In this document: positions 7,634 to 10,713 of the stretch, piece after piece | How positions within the stretch are numbered: position 1 is the first letter of the stretch | How the letters are laid out: the number at the start of each line of letters is the position of its first letter | Assembly: GCA_029932445.1 (NCBI GenBank) | Contig: JAOZQB010000097.1 | Span: 1-10,713 of the forward strand | Length of the DNA: 10,713 nt | Source: Bacteroidales bacterium | GTDB taxonomy: Bacteria; Bacteroidota; Bacteroidia; Bacteroidales; JAADGE01 | Direction of reading: 5' to 3' | Notes under the pieces: generated by a model | The model's database searches: none | What the model was told of the DNA's origin: nothing | What the model saw: the letters and a program-made list of their open reading frames with translations, nothing else | Made by a program: the position numbers and the translations under genes

Positions 7634-9706
7634 TTATTGAATTATAACTCCTACTACGCGCAGCTCAATTCTTCTGTTTTTTGCTCTGCCTTCCGGAATA
7701 TCATTTCCGTTTTCATCCTTTTCCGATGCTATCGGTTTTTCTTCACCGTAACCTTTTGCAATTAGTCTTGCTTTATTAATTCCTTTTTGTGTTAAATAAT
7801 TCACTACGCTTTCCGCACGCTTCTTAGATAAAACTAAGTTGTAATCGGAATCACCTAAGCCATCGGTATAAGCACTTATTTCAGTAACAATATCTTTATT
7901 TTTAAGCATTATTTGATACAAAAAAGTATCTAAATATTGTTTTGAGCTTTCATTTAAATTCCACTGATTAAATTCAAAATAGATATTTTTTAAACTTATC
8001 GGTTTTAAATTATCGGGAATAATCGTAAGCGGTTTTACATTCAATTTGTTTTTTACTAATTTATTGGTGTTAAAAATAACCGATGTCGGAGCAAAAGCTT
8101 TTTTTTCTACTGTCAATTTATAATCTTGATTTTCATCTACTTTAAAATGAAATTTTCCCGAATTATCAGTTGTATCGGTTGCTAAACAAATATATTCTCC
8201 GCTTTTATTGTTTTTAATATGAAGTTTTACAACGGTCTTTGAAGAATTCTTATTAACATTCTTAACAGAATCTTTTTGTGTTATTAATTTATCGTAAAAA
8301 TCCTCATCGGCTTCAAAAATTGTATCCGTAATTTCAATGACTTTTTTATTCTGAATATAAAATTCAAAAATATCATAACAGCAATGCGGATTTTCTTGTT
8401 CCGGATTCCCTTTTCTGTTGGAAACAATAAAGCCCATACTGTCATTCTTCAGCTTCGTATAATAAAAATCATCATAGACTGAATTAATCGGTTTTCCGAT
8501 ATTTTTCGGAGGAATCCAATTAACTAATTCCCCATACGATTTATACACATCATAACCGCCGTAACCTGAGTGTCCGTCAGAACTGAAATAAAGTGCTTTT
8601 GTTTCATTATCAACCATCGGAGAAATCTCATTTTCGGGAGAGTTGATATAAGTTCCGGCATTAATCGGTTTATTATACATATCCGAAACCTTATCATAAA
8701 CGGAATACCAAATATCAGTTCCTCCGATTCCTCCCGGACGATCAGAAACAAAATATAAAACATCAAAATTCGGATTATAACATTTTCCTAATGCCGGTTG
8801 AGTCGTCATAAATTTCTTAGGATTTATTTCTTCATCCAATTTTTCGGGTTGAGACCAAATACCGTTTTTTAATTTTCGAACATATATTGAACTGAAAATA
8901 TTACCGTGAATATCTTCAGAACCCGCAGCAAAATAAAATCGTTTACCGTCATCTGATAATACTCCGCTTGATACGGATTTATTTTCAAAATTCACAAACG
9001 GTTCGGGGGGTAAATTCCCGCCTTGCCAATCATTATTAATTAAACCGGCTGAATAATATTTTCCGGTCGGAACATTAATCGAAGTGTTTACATTAATTAC
9101 GGGAAATGAATCTATCATTAAAGAAGTATAAATTAAAGTCGTATCATTCCAGATAACAGGAGAAGATTCTTTATAATTTTTATTTATCGAGCTGTTTAAT
9201 TTAAGGATTTGTATTTTTTCAGAATTATCGGATTTCTTAAAACTTTCATTTTCACTGGACTTCAATTCTCTCTCAACCATTAATAAATTGGCATCTTTAT
9301 TCGATTTAACATCATAATAGATTAAATTATCTCGATAAATTAAAAAACAAGCAGCTGCACTGTCAAATTTTTCTTCTTTTTTTAGAATTTGTCCGTAACG
9401 GAATACGGCTTTCGGGTATTTTTTACTGTTGCTGAGATAAAGTTCGTAAAAAATCGGTTTCGCTTTCTCAAAATTTTTTATTTCAAAATAAGAATTTGCC
9501 AATTTAAAAGCCGTTTTTTCATCTTTCTTATTTCTTGCATAATATTCAGAATAATATTTTACAACTGAATTAAGATCACCGTATCTTTCGGCACTTTTAC
9601 CGTAAGCTTTTAATTGCCACGACTTAAGCTCTTTCAGATTTTCTGTTTGAGAGAAACTGATATTTGCAATTAAGAGGGAAAATATGATTAGGAGTAAATT
9701 TTTCAT
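7634..9706 (-). CDS. PorE-like multidomain protein: TPR, beta-propeller, CRD-like fold, OmpA C-terminal domain
   Basis: A 690-aa exported periplasmic or outer-membrane-associated protein. The start at 9706 (MKNLLLIIFSLL) gives a clean signal peptide ending SFS|Q. The in-frame ATG at 9733 would overlap the preceding gene and add nine residues ahead of the signal peptide, so it is rejected. Domains in order are TPR-like helices (about 64-125), a PD40/WD40-type propeller (about 180-450, with FVSDRPGGIGGTDIWY and YFSSDGHSGYGGYDVYKS blade motifs), a carboxypeptidase-regulatory-like beta sandwich (about 490-562) and an OmpA C-terminal domain (about 574-687). In the last, D615 and R630 are 15 residues apart, as are the diaminopimelate-binding Asp and Arg of Acinetobacter OmpA, and NRRIELRV is present. 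The layout matches PorE of Porphyromonas, which is thought to tether the T9SS to peptidoglycan. There is no lipobox cysteine. It sits between a PorP-like gene and a kinase, probably in one operon. Orthology to PorE rather than to a paralogue is not settled. Confidence 0.88.
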   Translation of the reverse strand: MKNLLLIIFSLLIANISFSQTENLKELKSWQLKAYGKSAERYGDLNSVVKYYSEYYARNKKDEKTAFKLANSYFEIKNFEKAKPIFYELYLSNSKKYPKAVFRYGQILKKEEKFDSAAACFLIYRDNLIYYDVKSNKDANLLMVERELKSSENESFKKSDNSEKIQILKLNSSINKNYKESSPVIWNDTTLIYTSLMIDSFPVINVNTSINVPTGKYYSAGLINNDWQGGNLPPEPFVNFENKSVSSGVLSDDGKRFYFAAGSEDIHGNIFSSIYVRKLKNGIWSQPEKLDEEINPKKFMTTQPALGKCYNPNFDVLYFVSDRPGGIGGTDIWYSVYDKVSDMYNKPINAGTYINSPENEISPMVDNETKALYFSSDGHSGYGGYDVYKSYGELVNWIPPKNIGKPINSVYDDFYYTKLKNDSMGFIVSNRKGNPEQENPHCCYDIFEFYIQNKKVIEITDTIFEADEDFYDKLITQKDSVKNVNKNSSKTVVKLHIKNNKSGEYICLATDTTDNSGKFHFKVDENQDYKLTVEKKAFAPTSVIFNTNKLVKNKLNVKPLTIIPDNLKPISLKNIYFEFNQWNLNESSKQYLDTFLYQIMLKNKDIVTEISAYTDGLGDSDYNLVLSKKRAESVVNYLTQKGINKARLIAKGYGEEKPIASEKDENGNDIPEGRAKNRRIELRVVGVIIQ

Positions 9707-9717
9707 AATTTTCGGGT

Positions 9718-10713
9718 TTAAAAAACAGTACACGGAATAATTTTATTTTTAAGATTTGTTTCGGGTCTTTTAAAACTGCAAGATATTTCAAATGCATTTT
9801 TAGTATAGGAATAAAATTTATCTGACGGAATTTCAATATCATAACTGATTGCAAAATCAAAATTCTTATAATTAAAACCTGTTTTTACAATAAATGCATC
9901 AGGCTTCCTGTTTAAGCCGCCTCTGAAAAAAGAACCGATATAAACATTTTTTGAAATTCTATTCTCAGAAAACAACAAACCGGTATCAAATCCGATTAAT
10001 AACTCGGATGCCGAATTTTGATTCACATAAATTAGTTTCGGTTTAATAAAAATATTTTTAAACAGAGTTTTTTCTATAAAAGCATGCCCGACATATCTTG
10101 GTTTTAAACGAAAATCGGCAGTTGAGAATGATTCAATCGGTCTGTTATAATGAAACATTGAAACTCCGATTTCCGAAGTAAATTTCGGAGTTTTATAGGA
10201 CCAAATCAATCCCCAATTTAAATCTAAATAAGATAAATATTCGTTTTTTAATAACTCTTCCGTCGGCATATCGGGATTAAAATAACCGATCGACATATCA
10301 AATTGATCCGGAAAAGTAATATTAGAATAATCTAATTTTTTATTTACGTAACCGGCTTGTAATCCCATATGCAGATATGATTTTTGAGAAATTTTAACAA
10401 AATAAGCCGCACTTAAATATATTTTATTAACCGATAAACTACTGTTTGAAGATTTATCATTAATCCAAATCAATCCCAATCCGGCTCTTTCATTGTTAAT
10501 ATATACAGGAAAATCAAAGGCAAAAGTTGAAGTAATATATGAATCCCCTATTGTTGCTCCCTGATTTCTGTAATTTGAAATAACATTCCAATTTCCGTGA
10601 TAATTTGTCGTATTAGCCGGATTTAAAATTAACGGAGCAGAAAAGAACTTTGAAAAATGAATATCTTGTCCTATTATACTGCTTGATAACAAAATAAAAC
10701 CGATTAAAAGTAT
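9718..10713 (-). CDS. PorP/SprF-family outer-membrane protein, 5' end cut by window edge
   Basis: The reading frame stays open to the right edge (331 codons visible), so the true start lies outside; a TTG at 10690-10692 falls inside the signal peptide and is not a credible start. The visible leader (hydrophobic, ending SSSIIGQD) looks like the end of a Sec signal peptide. The mature start, DIHFSKFFSAPLILNPANT, is the hallmark of the PorP/SprF family. Further family-like segments follow: a GLGLIW strand, a LQAGYVNKKLDYS segment, and a late IVKTGFNYKNFDFAISYD pair of strands. The short tail ends IPCTVF, like the Cys-Pro-x-Phe tails of relatives. Members are about 300-340-residue outer-membrane beta-barrels that work with the T9SS or with particular secreted adhesins (SprF with SprB). 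It is followed 11 bases later by a PorE-like gene, a common pairing. The family call is firm; which secreted substrate it serves is unknown, and the gene upstream is out of view. Confidence 0.9.
   Translation of the reverse strand: MLLIGFILLSSSIIGQDIHFSKFFSAPLILNPANTTNYHGNWNVISNYRNQGATIGDSYITSTFAFDFPVYINNERAGLGLIWINDKSSNSSLSVNKIYLSAAYFVKISQKSYLHMGLQAGYVNKKLDYSNITFPDQFDMSIGYFNPDMPTEELLKNEYLSYLDLNWGLIWSYKTPKFTSEIGVSMFHYNRPIESFSTADFRLKPRYVGHAFIEKTLFKNIFIKPKLIYVNQNSASELLIGFDTGLLFSENRISKNVYIGSFFRGGLNRKPDAFIVKTGFNYKNFDFAISYDIEIPSDKFYSYTKNAFEISCSFKRPETNLKNKIIPCTVF

Noticed and set aside
9707..9733. ATG at 9733 as start of the PorE-like gene
   Set aside because: It overlaps the end of the PorP-like gene and puts nine residues (MYCFLNPKI) ahead of a clean signal peptide; 9706 gives a normal leader and an 11-base gap.
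10690..10692. TTG as the start of the PorP-like gene
   Set aside because: The frame stays open to the window edge and the codons upstream encode more of the hydrophobic signal peptide.

Overview
The window is an AT-rich stretch from a member of the Bacteroidota. Three things point there. Two products carry a C-terminal type IX secretion (T9SS) type A sorting domain. There is a PorP/SprF-family outer-membrane protein beside a PorE-like OmpA/TPR protein. The best promoter candidates match the Bacteroidota -7 consensus TAnnTTTG. All six genes lie on the minus strand, so transcription runs from high to low coordinates. No RNA gene, insertion sequence, CRISPR array or integrase was seen, and no gene-free stretch reaches 300 bases.

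Region 1 (10713 to about 6436) looks like one transcription unit. It holds a PorP/SprF-like protein whose first codons lie beyond the right edge, then an 11-base gap and a 690-aa PorE-like protein (TPR, beta-propeller, CRD-like, OmpA C-terminal domain). After 24 more bases comes a soluble receiver-histidine kinase, closed by a strong intrinsic terminator at 6436-6465. The first two resemble T9SS or gliding envelope parts; the kinase may couple their expression or function to a signal.

Region 2 (about 6343 to 4196) is a single gene for a 673-aa exported protein with a T9SS sorting domain. It has its own putative promoter and its own terminator.

Region 3 (about 4086 to 10) holds a 625-aa paralogue of that protein, followed 29 bases later by a 683-aa exported protein. 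The latter combines phage-tail-fibre-like segments with a LamG/concanavalin-like domain and has no T9SS sorting domain. A third terminator at 10-41 ends this unit.

Taken together the window is a cell-surface locus: an envelope module with a built-in kinase, then secreted surface proteins. The two paralogues align with a constant 48-residue offset, and almost all of their length difference is one block next to the signal peptide. Both have a similarly arranged candidate promoter at the same distance from the start codon, so they probably arose by duplication together with the control region. Whether the kinase controls them cannot be told from the sequence.
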